DNA from: Spirometra erinaceieuropaei
Taxonomy: Eukaryota > Platyhelminthes > Cestoda > Diphyllobothriidea > Diphyllobothriidae
Assembly: GCA_902702965.1 (NCBI GenBank)
Contig: CACRXP010000010.1
Location: 459,571-523,570, forward strand
DNA length: 64,000 bases
Direction of reading: 5' to 3'
Part shown: positions 1 through 10,160 of the stretch, in pieces
How the letters are laid out: every line of letters starts with the position of its first letter
Position numbering within the stretch: the stretch's first letter is position 1
Program-made: the position numbers and the translations under genes
Notes under the pieces: generated by a model
Seen by the model: only the letters and a program-made list of their open reading frames with translations
What the model was told of the DNA's origin: nothing
Database searches by the model: none

Positions 1-358
1 CGACCGAAGGCTTGACTGGCTTTCGAGATCCTGCTGGCGACTTCGTCATCAATCTTGGTGTTGTGGGAGAGGGTACTGCCCAGATACGGGAAGTTCTCTA
101 CCACTTGCAGTTGATTTCCGTTCACGCTGATTTGCGGCGGCGCGTTGGGGGCTGTGGCTGAGTTGGGCGGCGGTTGGTGCATCACCGCCGTCTTCTGCGT
201 GTTGATAACCAGCCCAAAGTTCTCGCAGGCGGCGGAGAATAGGTCCATGCTCCGTTGCATCTCCGCTTCGGAGGTGGTGTTCAGGGCGCAGTCGTCGGCG
301 AAGAGGAGTTCGTGCACGGTAGTTGTGGATACGCGCGATTGGAAGTTCATGCGCCGTT
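1..358 (-). mobile_element. Non-LTR retrotransposon (LINE) reverse transcriptase fragment
   Basis: The minus strand carries one open frame that runs off the left window edge. It starts near 358 and encodes the palm region of a LINE reverse transcriptase, including the catalytic FADD box (HELLFADDCALNT) followed by the downstream motif FPYLGSTLSHNTKIDDEVAS that marks the end of the RT palm in this class. No stop or frameshift is seen in the roughly 118 codons visible. The enzyme would copy the element's RNA at a nicked genomic target. The open frame ends abruptly near 358 on the upstream side, so the copy is 5' truncated, as is common for LINEs. Only the sequence left of the window can show whether the 3' end is intact. 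No host gene is associated. Confidence 0.9.
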
Positions 359-1865
359 TATAGGTATGTACACTGCTTAAAAATGCCCTATAAAGCAACC
401 CAATTGCCTTTACCCCTTATCCGTTTCTATAATGATGTCAGAGGCAACTACTTACTAGCCTGTCCAAGCACTTTTACAAAAAAACAGTAATCCTCTGGAA
501 GTAACTTCTTCTGGTTTCTCTGTAGTGAAGAATTGGATATCGATGTTAACAGCATTGCCAAAAAGATGAAAGCAGTGATTTTGCCGTGTGCGAAATCTGG
601 CCTCGACCCGACTGCCGTTCGTGAACATCCAGACTTTTGGGGGCCCCTTCTGGTCGTCATTCTTTTTTCTTTTGTCTCCTTGGTTGGGCAACTTCGGGTA
701 ACTGCCTACTATTTATACTCGAATTTTCTATTCTCAGGTTGTTTCTTGGATAATTGCAATATGGCTAGCTGGTTCTTTTATCGTATATTTCATTACTCGT
801 TCTTTGGGAGGCGAGGTCAGTTGCGGTTTGTATCGAGTGCTTTTTCTAGGTTGCATACGCTCAATGCCTTGGAGTGATTGGTTATTGCCTCTTGCCGCAG
901 TTTCTCATGTGTGCCGTCAGTTCACTCTTCAATTTAATTGCATGGCACGGCTTCGGGCTGTTTGTTGCGGTAAGCTGTTGTTTTCTGCGACTTATTGTGC
1001 CTGCTTCAGTTTCTGGGTACGATCTGGTCTGCCTACAGTGCGGGCAAAATGTTGTCGATGGGGGGTCTGCAGAATCGATGCAGCCTGGTTGCCTATCCTG
1101 TCGGCTTGCTATATGTATACTTTTTATCCCTTTATACGGGGGCGTGAACTCACCCCATGCTTTTCCCCACCCAGTCTTTCCTCCTTTCGCCCTGCATGAA
1201 TCTCACCCATTATTTTGCCGTGCCAATGTAGTCTTAAACATCTTCTGTGTTGCATATTTTGAAAAAAATCTCATGATCAGCCGGCCACTTTTTGGACATT
1301 TCTTTCGGACTACCAAATTACGGCTTGTCAGCCGCTGGCTCCAGTGTTTGAGATTACGTCAAGTCTGCCGCCGTGTCTGCCTCTCTTGCCGGGCTCCATA
1401 TTTTGCTGTCAACGATCCAAACGCTTAGCAGTCCAACTCTCCTCACAGAGTCTTTTTGCGTCTGGGGTTTATCCAAATTCAAGTTATTAAATACTGTTCT
1501 GGAATAGACTTTAGCTAACACTCTTACGTCCGTTTAATTCTATCCCCCTTCCAATCGAGGTTACGGTAGGGGCTTCCATGCTCAGATCGTTTTGATAGCT
1601 ATATGCATTATTTGTCATCGTTTTTGTTGGCGTTTATAGGTCATTGCCTTGGTAAAAACGCCACAATGAAGACGACTCGTGACAGTGATTGTGTGACACA
1701 TTCGTGAAGAACGTGGTTGAACTGTTGATCTCTTCGTGTAGTACCTATGAAGGACAGCTTCGGCAGCTCAACCGTAGTATCCGGCGGCGTCCGCCTTGTG
1801 CCCGCAGCATGGCAGGCGCAGGGACGGTGTCTTACGAATCAGTTAGTTTACCGTGGTAGTCTACT
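359..1865. other. Intergenic, no feature recognised
   Basis: About 1.5 kb with overlapping short ORFs in several frames, none resembling a known protein and none flanked by convincing splice signals. No repeat shared with the rest of the window was noticed. Confidence 0.5.
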
Positions 1866-1867
1866 TT

Positions 1868-1955
1868 CGCAGTACCTATCGCACTATTTCTTCCCTCACC
1901 CTCCTGGGCCCGGTGTTGAGAGAGGGAGCAAGGAAGACCGGAGGCAGGATCGTAA
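1868..1955 (-). repeat. Family A dispersed repeat, short fragment
   Basis: The block around CTCCTGGGCCCGGTG followed by AAGACCGGAGG matches the same block at about 31545-31595, where it belongs to a longer family A copy in the same orientation. Only about 90 bp are recognisable. 'Minus' here means opposite to the copies at 32.8 and 13.2 kb. Confidence 0.5.
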
Positions 1956-2589
1956 TCGTGACAAGTGCTTGTGAAGATTAAAACAAAAGAGGTTCTCTTA
2001 TCTCAGGCGGCCCAAGGACCTAGACGCTTGGTCGGCGCTACCAAATGCAAGCCATTGGTAGACAACAGCCAATTAGAGTATCTGTATCAGCATCGGGACT
2101 TCAAAATAGGTTAGTTAGGCTATCCCCTAAAACAGGACTAATGCAGTTTTGCTGGATCCAGAAGCATCAGTCGATGACCTCTCGATTTCCCCTAAAGGGA
2201 CGACTTGTGTTTTCAATAGGTTCTCATTCCAGTTCTGTGCCGCCGGACCTCCATGATTTTTAGTCAAAAAGCATAGATATAATGGTCTACAAATGTCGGT
2301 AAGGGTCCAACTACTTCACACTTGTGCATTTTTGCCATCTCTCCTAAACTGTAGGTGGCTGGCCTTTTTCATCTGTAGTCGACCGTAATCGGAGAGTTCA
2401 ATGCGTTGACGATGGGCATGCTAATTTTTTTGTCGAATGGTAGTAAAAAACCAGTTTTTCACATGTCACGAATGCGAATTCGACACAAAATTTAAAAATG
2501 GGCATTCCGGGCGAAATAGAGACTCCCTAGCATGAATACGCAAAGGTTGACGGTACACTCGAGATTCAGAAGAGTTGGATGGCCCACTG
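1956..2589. other. Intergenic, no feature recognised
   Basis: No gene, RNA or repeat was recognised in this stretch. Confidence 0.4.
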
Positions 2590-3330
2590 AGTGTTAAGTT
2601 CGGTGCTTCGGCCATCACGAGCGACGACATCCACCGCTGATCCGTGCGGTGAGCGCAGGTGCGACTTGCGCTGCGTCCGTCGCTTTCTCCGATCACCCAC
2701 CGTCTTCCGATGACAAGTCAAATTTAAGATGACCGAAGGTGGGTGTAGACGCAGTTGCTGGTACAGCCAGACAGCCCATCTACATATGTCACGCAAGAAC
2801 TTGTCCTGATCCGCACATGTAGCAGGCTTCATTTAGGGATCTTACGTCGTTGAGAGTGCCCTGAGGGCTACGTTAGGCAGAAGCCATGTACCAGTCGACC
2901 ATCCCAGTCTGTCAACACATTGATGATGAGGTTGGCGTGGCTTGAGAGCCTCCGGCTACTGCATGCGATACGCATGTGTGACAGTAGTTAGGGCGGCCCG
3001 GAGTTTGGACAGCCAGTATGGTCTCCATTCTGGTTCAAATACACATTTGCAGTTCTGCCCATCCAGGGGCTGTGTTTGTGTGTGTGCCTGTAGTGTGTGG
3101 TGTAAGGGATGACCGGTGATGTTTTCCACTGGGTCCTCATATATGCGCATGTGACCGACTAGGCTCATGCGGTGTCTGAATTTGTGAATATGGAATTCTA
3201 TGTCATTGCTGGTGTTGATAGTGCTCTTTCCCGTAGATACTGAGTGGGTTGGGCTGTTATGACGGTGGATTCGGGGATGACTGACTAATCCTATGCCTGC
3301 CTGAGACGTTAGTTAGCCGTGCGGGCATAC
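2590..3330 (-). repeat. Family A dispersed repeat, long copy
   Basis: This stretch aligns by eye with 11.28-11.83 kb and 22.16-22.40 kb. Shared landmarks include GAGAGCCTCCG, then CGCATG(T/C)(G/A)TGACAGTAGTTA, and a TATGG(T/C)CTCC block. Near 2590-2740 it holds the antisense form of the family A block best seen at 33.1-33.2 kb (GACGACATCCACCG). Short ORFs inside are not conserved between copies, so it looks non-coding. Ends are approximate. Confidence 0.6.
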
Positions 3331-3559
3331 TGGTAGGTGTTGGGTGTTTACAAATGGCCCGTGGGACACGAGATTTGCGTGCATCCTCCGTTGGTTTAGT
3401 CTTTTCTATACGATGGGTGTTGTGGATTGCTAGTCCAATTCCCACTGCTGTCCATCAGGCCTATCGAGGATGAGTGAGGCTCGCCGTGGTATCCTGTTTG
3501 ACCTGTAGATGCTTGAGTGAGATCTTCAGGGTGTAATTGCAACGACTCTTTGCCGCCGC

Positions 3560-4060
3560 CTAAAACGGGCCACGCAGTGGATGCGCTAGACCAACAAGAG
3601 AGTTTGATCGGGGTCAGGCAGGCGTTATTAGAAATTTGCATCCATGATAAATGCCAATACTGGGGGTATGGTGGCACACCCATTTGTAAGCCCACACCGA
3701 GCCAGTTGGGATCCTAGCCGCCCCTTTTTGTGTAAAATCGCGGTCAGTTGTACTTTGTGGACTAAGGTGTGCGGGGGCACGCCCAGGCGCAGGTTTCCGC
3801 CGCGCCTGCCGGCCGCGTCCTTTCCCTTCTCCGGTCTTCTTAATTCTGTCACAAAACCGGGCAGAGGTGGAGGAGAGAATGCAGCAGGTGCTGCGCAAAT
3901 ACAAGTCACCGTCGCTGCTCTCGCCCGGCTGTGGACCACACGGTGGGCGTCGTCGGAAGGGGCGATCGAACTGTCATAACGATGGTTTCGTCTGCCTCGC
4001 CCGAGAACGCCGGCAACGACGTAGGCAGGGAAAGCTGCTTGGGGAGGCTGTCGTCTTCCA
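3560..4060 (+). repeat. Family A dispersed repeat
   Basis: Sense copy. It shares with 32.76-33.2 kb the order GGATGCGCTRGACCAACA, GGCAGGCGTTAT, then CCGGGC-AGG-GGAGGAG, a CTGCGCAARTA block and GGACCACACGGTGGGCGTCG. Internal ORFs of up to 152 codons differ from copy to copy and are not supported as genes. Confidence 0.65.
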
Positions 4061-5204
4061 TCTCCATGAAGTGGCCGTTCTATCACAGTTTAATCCGCCC
4101 AAACGGCGTAGGTATAGGGGATACAGGCCCTTCTGTGGACTTTAATGTTTAGGACACTTTTCTGCTGTGGTAAAAATGATTTAGCTTCTTCACTTGGCTT
4201 TCGTGGTTGTCCAACGCACTGTCCCACACATTGTCAGGATGACGGCTCAGCATATCTTAAGTTTCGCGGTGGTTCTAAACGGAATGTTGAGGCCAGTCAA
4301 AGGTCTGACTGGCTTTGGACATGCGATGGGCAATTTTATTTTCGATCTGAATATTTACTGAAATTGCACTTATCAGGTAGGCTAGCCCGTTCATAGATGC
4401 TGGGCGAGTTCTGTTATCTCTTGTTATTTGTAGTCATCATTTGGCAAACGTTAGCGAATGACTACTGTCTTCTCGATGTTGGGGATCGGTCCACAGTTTA
4501 TGTAGCCGTGGGCAAAAAGATTTACGCTCCGTTGCACTTCCGTTTCCGTCATGATGTTAGGCGGGGAATCATTCGCAAATGGGCGGTAATTACACTGACC
4601 TTAGCGACTTACGCGGTTTCCTGCATGCGGTGGATGTTGGGCCGTTTGATAGACTGCTAATCACGGTAGACCTCCATCGGCGTGGTGGAGGGCATAAGAC
4701 TGAATGGAATGGGGACGATTTCCAAATTCCGGTTCACAGCACTTGTTAGTGCAAAGGCTTCCGAGACTGCACAGCTACCTGTGGTGTGCACCATCTTGTC
4801 GTGTAGTTGACTTATAATTTGCCTGTATCACTGGACATGAAAATCTCGGCATCATTCTTTTCGGAGTTCGTGACAGTTTACTGTATTAAAGGTCTTTTTC
4901 GGGTCTGCGGAGGTGATGTAGCGGCTGTTCCTCATTCCCTGACATTTGCCTTGCAGTTAATGAGCGATGGTTCTGTGCTTCCTCGGGAATTCAGATCGTC
5001 CCTCAGTCATAAGCCATTGGTTGATGTGAAGGTTCGGACGATTAAGTGGGACAGTGAAATCCACAATCTGGGAGAAGAAAACTGCGAATAGGCTATCTTG
5101 AAATCTATCACTTTGCTGCAAAGGGCTTAGAGTAAGCCTCTACTGTGTTTACAGCAACGCGAGTAAAATCCGTTCATTCGCTTTGTGCCGGCCCTATGCC
5201 CGGA
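4061..5204. other. Intergenic before the LINE remnant
   Basis: Short ORFs up to about 90 codons, none recognised. Any 5' part of the LINE that becomes legible at about 5205 is not recognisable here. Confidence 0.4.
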
Positions 5205-6099
5205 TATGAGTCGCCTATAACGGCTGCGAGGATCGATCATATAGCGGCGGACACCGACTGACTGCTCTCGACTATGCCGACGATATCGCCTTACTTGCTT
5301 CAAGTTTTAGTTATCTGTGGTCTATGGTGTCACGGGCGAACGAGGTCGCTAAATCGGTCGGTTTATCCATAAACGCTGGGAAGACCAAAGTGTTTTCAAG
5401 CTGCATCCCTGACCAGGAGAAGGCACCCCTCGGGATTGATGTCTGTCAACGCGAAGAAGCAGACAGTTTTAAATACCTCGGGACGAGTCTGCTGCCTAAT
5501 AGACAGAGTAAGGACAACATCGTCTCCCGAATCGATGCTGCCCACTGGGTTTTCTCAAGTCTTCGCAAATGCCTATGGGTCCGACGTGACCTCTCCGTCG
5601 CCACTCAGATTCGCGTGTATCGTGCATCTGTCCGGTCTGTCCTTCTCAACGGTTGTGAATGCTGGGCTTTGCGTGTGGAGGACGAGCGAAAACTGGAGGT
5701 ATTTGACCACCACTGCTTGAAGACCATTCTTCGAGTGAAGTTCACCGACTCCGTCCCAAATGAGACAGTCTGCGCTCGCTGCGACAACATCGCAAAGATA
5801 ACTCAGACCATCCAAGAAAGACGACTGAGGTGGTTTGGGCATGTTATTCGTCGTCCACTTCAGGAGCTCAGTGTTACTGCCCTCTATCCGGCACCGTTAC
5901 CCCATTGCGGAGGCGTCGAAGAGGGGGTCAGTTCAAAACCTGGCTCGACACAGTTCGTCAAGACATGGAGGTGGTTCTTGGACCTTCGGTATTCGGTCCA
6001 CGTCGTTGGCGAAGGGAATGGGTTGAGCTGTCCAGATCTGCTGCCGCGGATCGTCACGCGTGGAGAGGTACAGTTCTTGACATCATCGAGGTCGGCTAG
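5205..6099 (+). mobile_element. LINE reverse transcriptase, 3' part, frameshifted
   Basis: C-terminal half of a non-LTR retrotransposon ORF. The catalytic box LDYADDIALLASS lies at about 5268-5306. It is followed by GLSINAGKTKVFSS, FKYLGTSLLPN, then the thumb segment (LRKCLWVRRDLSVATQIRVY, LLNGCECWALRVEDERKLEV, RLRWFGHVIRRP). Near 5895-5905 a single-base indel moves the frame: the conserved tail (LRRRRRGGQFKTWLDTVRQD, then FGPRRWRREWVELSRSAAAD, ending DIIEVG and a stop at 6097-6099) continues in another frame. Upstream of the YADD box the reading soon meets a stop, so the copy is 5' truncated and dead. The family differs clearly from the FADD-type fragment at the left window edge. Hammerhead-bearing SINE sequence begins less than 50 bp after its stop codon. 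Confidence 0.92.
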
Positions 6100-6142
6100 A
6101 TCAGGCATGATCGCAGCCGTATCAAGTACAAGTTCAAGTATA

Positions 6143-6187
6143 TAGCGCCTGACGACGGCTAATAAGCCAGAAATAGCCATTCCAGTC
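6143..6187 (+). ncRNA. Hammerhead-like ribozyme motif, degraded
   Basis: Core CTGACGA at 6149-6155, stem II CGGCTAATAAGCCA (three G-C pairs, six-base loop), GAAA at 6170-6173, stem III ATAGCCAT (one mismatch in the palindrome), then T6181 as the expected cleavage base and CCAGTC. The 5' strand of stem I is disrupted (AGCGC in place of GACTGG), so this copy is probably inactive. Confidence 0.55.
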
Positions 6188-6215
6188 TCCCTTGTCTTTA
6201 TCCGTAATAACATAC
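6143..6215 (+). mobile_element. Family B SINE-like element, 3' fragment
   Basis: Only the ribozyme segment and about 25 bp downstream (CTCCCTTGTCTTTATCCG, matching CTCCCTTGTCTTTGTCGG in other copies) are present; the tRNA-like head is missing. It starts directly behind the short LINE tail, whose last bases are TCAAGTACAAGTTCAAGT-like. Confidence 0.7.
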
Positions 6216-6469
6216 TGCATACAGCGGAAGTGTCCACCTGCACACAAAGTAAGTTTGTTGACTAACGCTCTAGCGGGGCCAGTACTAGCTATTATCAGCG
6301 GAAACTTGTACCTTTGAGGAATAGTCTAATAACTGAAGACCCAGATATATCCTGAGGCGAATTCCTCGATGTCGCTCACGTTGACTTGTCTTCGATCGTT
6401 GAGCACGATGATCTCGGTTATTCATAGATATTTTGGCAGATTTTGAATAATTCATATTGACCCAATTGT
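6216..6469. other. Intergenic
   Basis: Nothing recognised. Confidence 0.4.
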
Positions 6470-6561
6470 GAAAAACCCTGCCCCTCGGTGGGATTCGAGC
6501 CCACGCAGTCAGTGAAAGGCTTTAGTACAGCCAACGCTCTAACCACTTGAGCTACGAGGCC
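6470..6561 (-). tRNA. tRNA-like gene or pseudogene with Pol III terminator
   Basis: Read on the minus strand from 6561: GGCCTCG, TA, a D arm with GCTC/GAGC pairing (A box TAGCTCAAGTGGTTAGAGC), an anticodon arm GGCT-GTACTAA-AGCC, an extra-long variable region, a perfect 5-bp T stem (GTGGG/CCCAC, 6488-6504) with loop CTCGAAT (B box), and CGAGGGG. Eight bases past the acceptor is a run of five T (6471-6475), a Pol III terminator. Problems: the first two acceptor pairs are G-G mismatches, and the loop gives ACT as anticodon, which is not a normal elongator. It could be a decayed serine-type or intron-bearing tRNA, or a SINE founder. It differs from the tRNA-like heads of family B. Confidence 0.5.
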
Positions 6562-7864
6562 CCGCCGAACAACGCGAGTTTAATCAAATTTGGGTCAAGT
6601 TACCCGACCAATTTACTGCAACGTCCGGAATCCACCAAATTGAGTCGATACGGAAAGGATCTCGATTATCTTTCCTCACAAGGGACCTCTAAGATGCATG
6701 GAGGGGGTGAACTACCTACGTAAACATTTTGAAAACCGAGGAAACACCTTGCCTTACCCGGTTACGAAATAACTTTATGAAGCCCACTTTCTCGGGCCTC
6801 CAGGTAACACCAAGAACCAGGACATGAAGAGTCGTATAGCAACCTCTGAGGTGCGCATAGATTTCAGCCACAGGCCAGTAGACGGAAGTCGTCAGCTGCA
6901 GTGTAAGCTGATTATAGGTGTGACAGAATTGGCTGTAAGAAGCACATCTAACAGTTGACCATCCATAGCTCATCTCTCACACTTCTGATTGACAACAGCG
7001 ATCTCTTTTGTGAGAGCGTTGCTGAAAACCTAACAATAACACCAACCTTCCCCCCGAGGTGCTAGGAAAGAGGTCTAGTGGGGGTTGACTGCATCATAAT
7101 GGCCAATGTAATGCCTCGGGAAATCGGTAAAATGAATTTGACCAGTAAGTCGGAGGCTTTCATACGGCGAGTACTTAAGCGTTTTATCGATCTCTTTTGC
7201 AGTGAGGAGGGGAATATTGCTCCGGAACAAGGGAGACCGCCTTCGTATAGCAGGTAATGAAGCTTGTGCGTTCAGAACGTCAAGTCTCTGGGCAACTTTG
7301 GGTACCATACTGCGAGAAGTACCTACGGTTGAAGAACGTGGACCAGTCTGGAAACACCCATTGCTTTGGGAGAATCCAACATCCCATTCCTGGAGACGAT
7401 AATAGTTCCGCCTCAGGCTATTCATATTTTTAGATTTTTCTAACTGAAACGGTATTCTTGCCTAGGCACTTTCTATGTTTGGCAGCAGCGCAGGTTTCTC
7501 CCTTATGGAGGAACAGAGATCTAGCTGGACGCGAGTCCTCTCCTCGATGCGATTTATGAGGGGCCAGCGCACCACCAGCAGCATTTAATGAAGAACCCCC
7601 ACAGAAAATTCCACAATTTTGGCGTAGTCGAGTTTTAGAAGGCCTCAGGGTTTCGTTTGCTCTTCATACAGGATGGGTTATCTAGGTGTTTGTGCCCTGT
7701 GTTTGAGGACCAGGAGTCGGGCAAAATTGCACCTTAATTTGGCCTTATGAATGTGAGATCCAAGCCGGTGTGTGAAATCCCGGTACACTGAGGGGGACCG
7801 GATCGTGTGTGGCACGCGTAGACGAATTGTTTAACTTCCTCGGCCACTCCCCGGGCCAACATCC
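6562..7864. other. Intergenic
   Basis: No gene or repeat was recognised in these 1.3 kb. The longest ORF (116 codons, minus strand, 7075-7425) resembles nothing I know. Confidence 0.4.
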
Positions 7865-8020
7865 GGTCATTTTGACATTGGGGTGGGAAGGAGGAGACTA
7901 CGACAAATGCTGCACATGTCCGTCATCACCATAAACTAATCCACGCGTAAGTCGCCTGTGCTACACCCACCTCGTGAGGCGCATAGTGGACGTCGTCGCT
8001 AGCGACGGCCAAAGTCTCAC
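7865..8020 (+). repeat. Family A fragment, sense
   Basis: GGTGGGAAGGAGGAG, a TGCTGCACATGTC block, AATCCACGCGTAAGTCG and GTGGACGTCGTCG occur in the same order as in the family A copy at 33.06-33.19 kb. Confidence 0.55.
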
Positions 8021-8551
8021 TCACCATATGATTGTAAGCGCGGAATGTTTCAGTAATTTTCCATTGTTTGCCTTAATGATGCCGGATGGCTATTACTAGG
8101 ATTCGTAAAGATGTTCCAAGGTCTGGGGAGGGCGGACGTGAACTAGGATTGGGGGGGCTTGCGGATTTGCCAGTCCGTATTACCTTGAACAGCTAATATG
8201 CACGGTCTCCTACAAATCTCTGTACAAAGGCATCGTTTTTATAAAATGTTCACCACGAATAGGCGGATTAACTCTGGACGGCCACTTCTGCCGCATGAAT
8301 GAAAATATTAAGTCGAATGCTTCCAGTCCGCTGTAAGATGAAAGAAGGCTTCTGCGTCAGTTGCCTTTAGTCGTTATTTGTGTTGCCAATTTTTATTAGC
8401 AGCCCTGCTTGCGAGGTTTCCATGCCATCCTCGAGACATGCGCCTAGAAAAAGTGCATTTGCTTTAGTTCCACTGAGAAGGGCCTTTCCTAGTGTGCATC
8501 ATTATCACGATTTGGGTAAAAGAATACCTATTGCTACAGGATAATACTGAC
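8021..8551. other. Intergenic
   Basis: No feature recognised. Confidence 0.4.
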
Positions 8552-8870
8552 AGGATGGTAGTTGGTAGCCCTGCCCACTGGTTCTACGATTTTACCTACT
8601 GGCTCGATTTCAGTAGCTGCGATTACGCTCTCATTATGTCTGGGAGTGCACGCACAGAAGCCCTGTCAGGATGACTTTCTTCTTCACTTTAACCGCCCCG
8701 AGAACGAGGCGCTGCAAAAATGTCTATATAGACTCATCGTATTTCACCCCCACACGGATATCTTTAATAAATGGTGAAAGATTTATCCTAGGCGGATAAT
8801 GATTCATCATGCTTCTCATTTTGCTTCTAATTACATGCGCGCACAGTATTAATTGCATCAGATTAATTGC
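8552..8870 (+). repeat. Family C repeat, copy 1
   Basis: About 315 bp that match the reverse complement of 53.30-53.62 kb at roughly 85-90% by eye. It begins GGATGGTAGTTGGTAGCCC and includes the long shared run around CGAGAACGAGGCGCTGC and CTATATAGACTCAT. A frame of about 70 codons is open in both copies, but most differences between them change amino acids and a 1-bp indel breaks the frame. I therefore read it as non-coding mobile DNA. Confidence 0.7.
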
Positions 8871-8944
8871 ATAGGTACTGTCCTAGGCGGATTGGAGCGG
8901 GTCTCCGTTTCGTCGGTTTGCCTGCGTCCTTGGATCTTTTTACT

Positions 8945-9100
8945 CCAGACCTCCAGTGGTCCATTAGCTTCCGTCAGCCAACTTTACCCAACCCTGGGTT
9001 TTGGGGGGACCTGAGGCTCGAACCGGCGTTTATTGTTTATTAAATCCGACGCTCTAATCATTGAGCCACGGGTTCGTTGTCCTGTTAGTTGGGATAGGCT
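8945..9100 (-). mobile_element. Family B SINE-like element, decayed copy
   Basis: On the minus strand, AACCCGTGGCTCAATGATTA (A box) and GCCGGTTCGAGCC (B box, about 9015-9027) form the tRNA-like head. GGGTTGGGTAAAGTTGGCTG continues into a degraded hammerhead region (CTGACGG core, GAAA lost). The anticodon stem is not intact. Confidence 0.6.
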
Positions 9101-9349
9101 ATTTTAACTATTGTACTTTATGGCGCGATCTAGAGCTCTGCAGGCAATCACACGGCCATTAATTAGAGCGTCGTGCTTGACATCTCAACTGTCGATTCTG
9201 ACGATGTCCATCGTATGCCCACATTATGGGTGCAGGGGTGGTGACTTGCGCGTGGACTGGCTTATAATGATTGTAGCCTTACGCAATGTCTACCGCACTC
9301 TATCCCGCCTGACCCACCTGAGCTTGGTGTCAAGACACAGTCAAAAAGA
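9101..9349. other. Intergenic
   Basis: No feature recognised. Confidence 0.4.
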
Positions 9350-9620
9350 CTAGAGGTGGGACCAGGTGCAGGTGGATGGCGCGGCGTGAACCTGCACCTA
9401 GGTGTACCACCACACCCTCTGGTTCACCCACAAAGGACCACGACTTTACACAATAAGAGGAAAAGGGGACAAATGATCCCACCGAGTTGGAGGGCCACAG
9501 AGTCCAAATTAAGGAGAAGCCATTGCAGCCGGCCCCTCCATCCACCAGTCGGACATTCCACCCAAACAGACACAGCGATGACTGCAAGGTCCGACTCATC
9601 CCATCAGTTGGCAGCCTTCT
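9350..9620 (-). repeat. Family A fragment, antisense
   Basis: A GGTGCAGGTGGATGGCGCGG block followed by CTGCACCTAGGTGTACC resembles the antisense family A copy at 31.59-31.66 kb and the complement of the 32.97-33.01 kb segment. Divergence is higher than in the other copies. Confidence 0.4.
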
Positions 9621-9756
9621 AAGCCACGACTTTTAATGCACCGTGATAGCCTCAAGTGCATCAGATTGTGGTGAGGGATTGCGCGCTGAGCGTTAATTTC
9701 ACTCTCCGTTCAAATTTTCGGTGCACCGGTTGATTGTGCTGGCCAGTCAACCAACT

Positions 9757-10160
9757 GATGCTGGGATCGGGAGAGGTGGTAGAGGGACGCTCACCAATTG
9801 TGTTACGGAGCTCATTCGTCGCGTTGTGCCTTACGGACTCTCTCTCGAGCCCAACCAGCAGCCGCACAGCGGCGCATGATATAGGCAGAATGGTATTGCC
9901 GACAAAGTCAAGGGAGACTAGAATGACCATTCCCAGCTTGTTGGACGTCTTCAGTCAGTCATACCTAGCCCTGAAGTGTGGAACACCTGCGGATTGATCC
10001 CATGACCTCTTAGAAGTCCAACCCCCCTAACCACTGAGCCACGGGCTCGTTGTCCTGTCGGTTGCGATCAGGAATATGCGGTGGTAGAGGGGCGCTCACC
10101 GATCGTTTTACGGAGCTTACTCGTCCCGCTGTGCCTTAAGGCTCTCTCTTCACCTTGTTG
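9757..10160 (-). mobile_element. Family B SINE-like element with block A on both sides (about 1.3 units)
   Basis: Read on the minus strand the order is block A (about 10160-10073), tRNA-like head (about 10050-9985, with GTGGCTCAGTGGTTAG as A box), ribozyme region (9960-9916), tail, then block A again (about 9855-9762). The two A blocks share GTAGAGGG(A/G)CGCTCACC, TTACGGAGCT and TGTGCCTTA(A/C)GG. Equivalent bases sit at 9779 and 10084, a period of 305 bp. This is a head-to-tail multimer rather than a simple monomer insertion. Confidence 0.75.
9916..9960 (-). ncRNA. Hammerhead-like ribozyme motif, degraded
   Basis: Minus strand: GACTGA, core CTGAAGA, a weakened stem II, GGAA in place of GAAA, TGGTCATT, then CTAGTC. 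It is recognisable by alignment with the 62.7 kb copy but unlikely to cleave. Confidence 0.45.
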
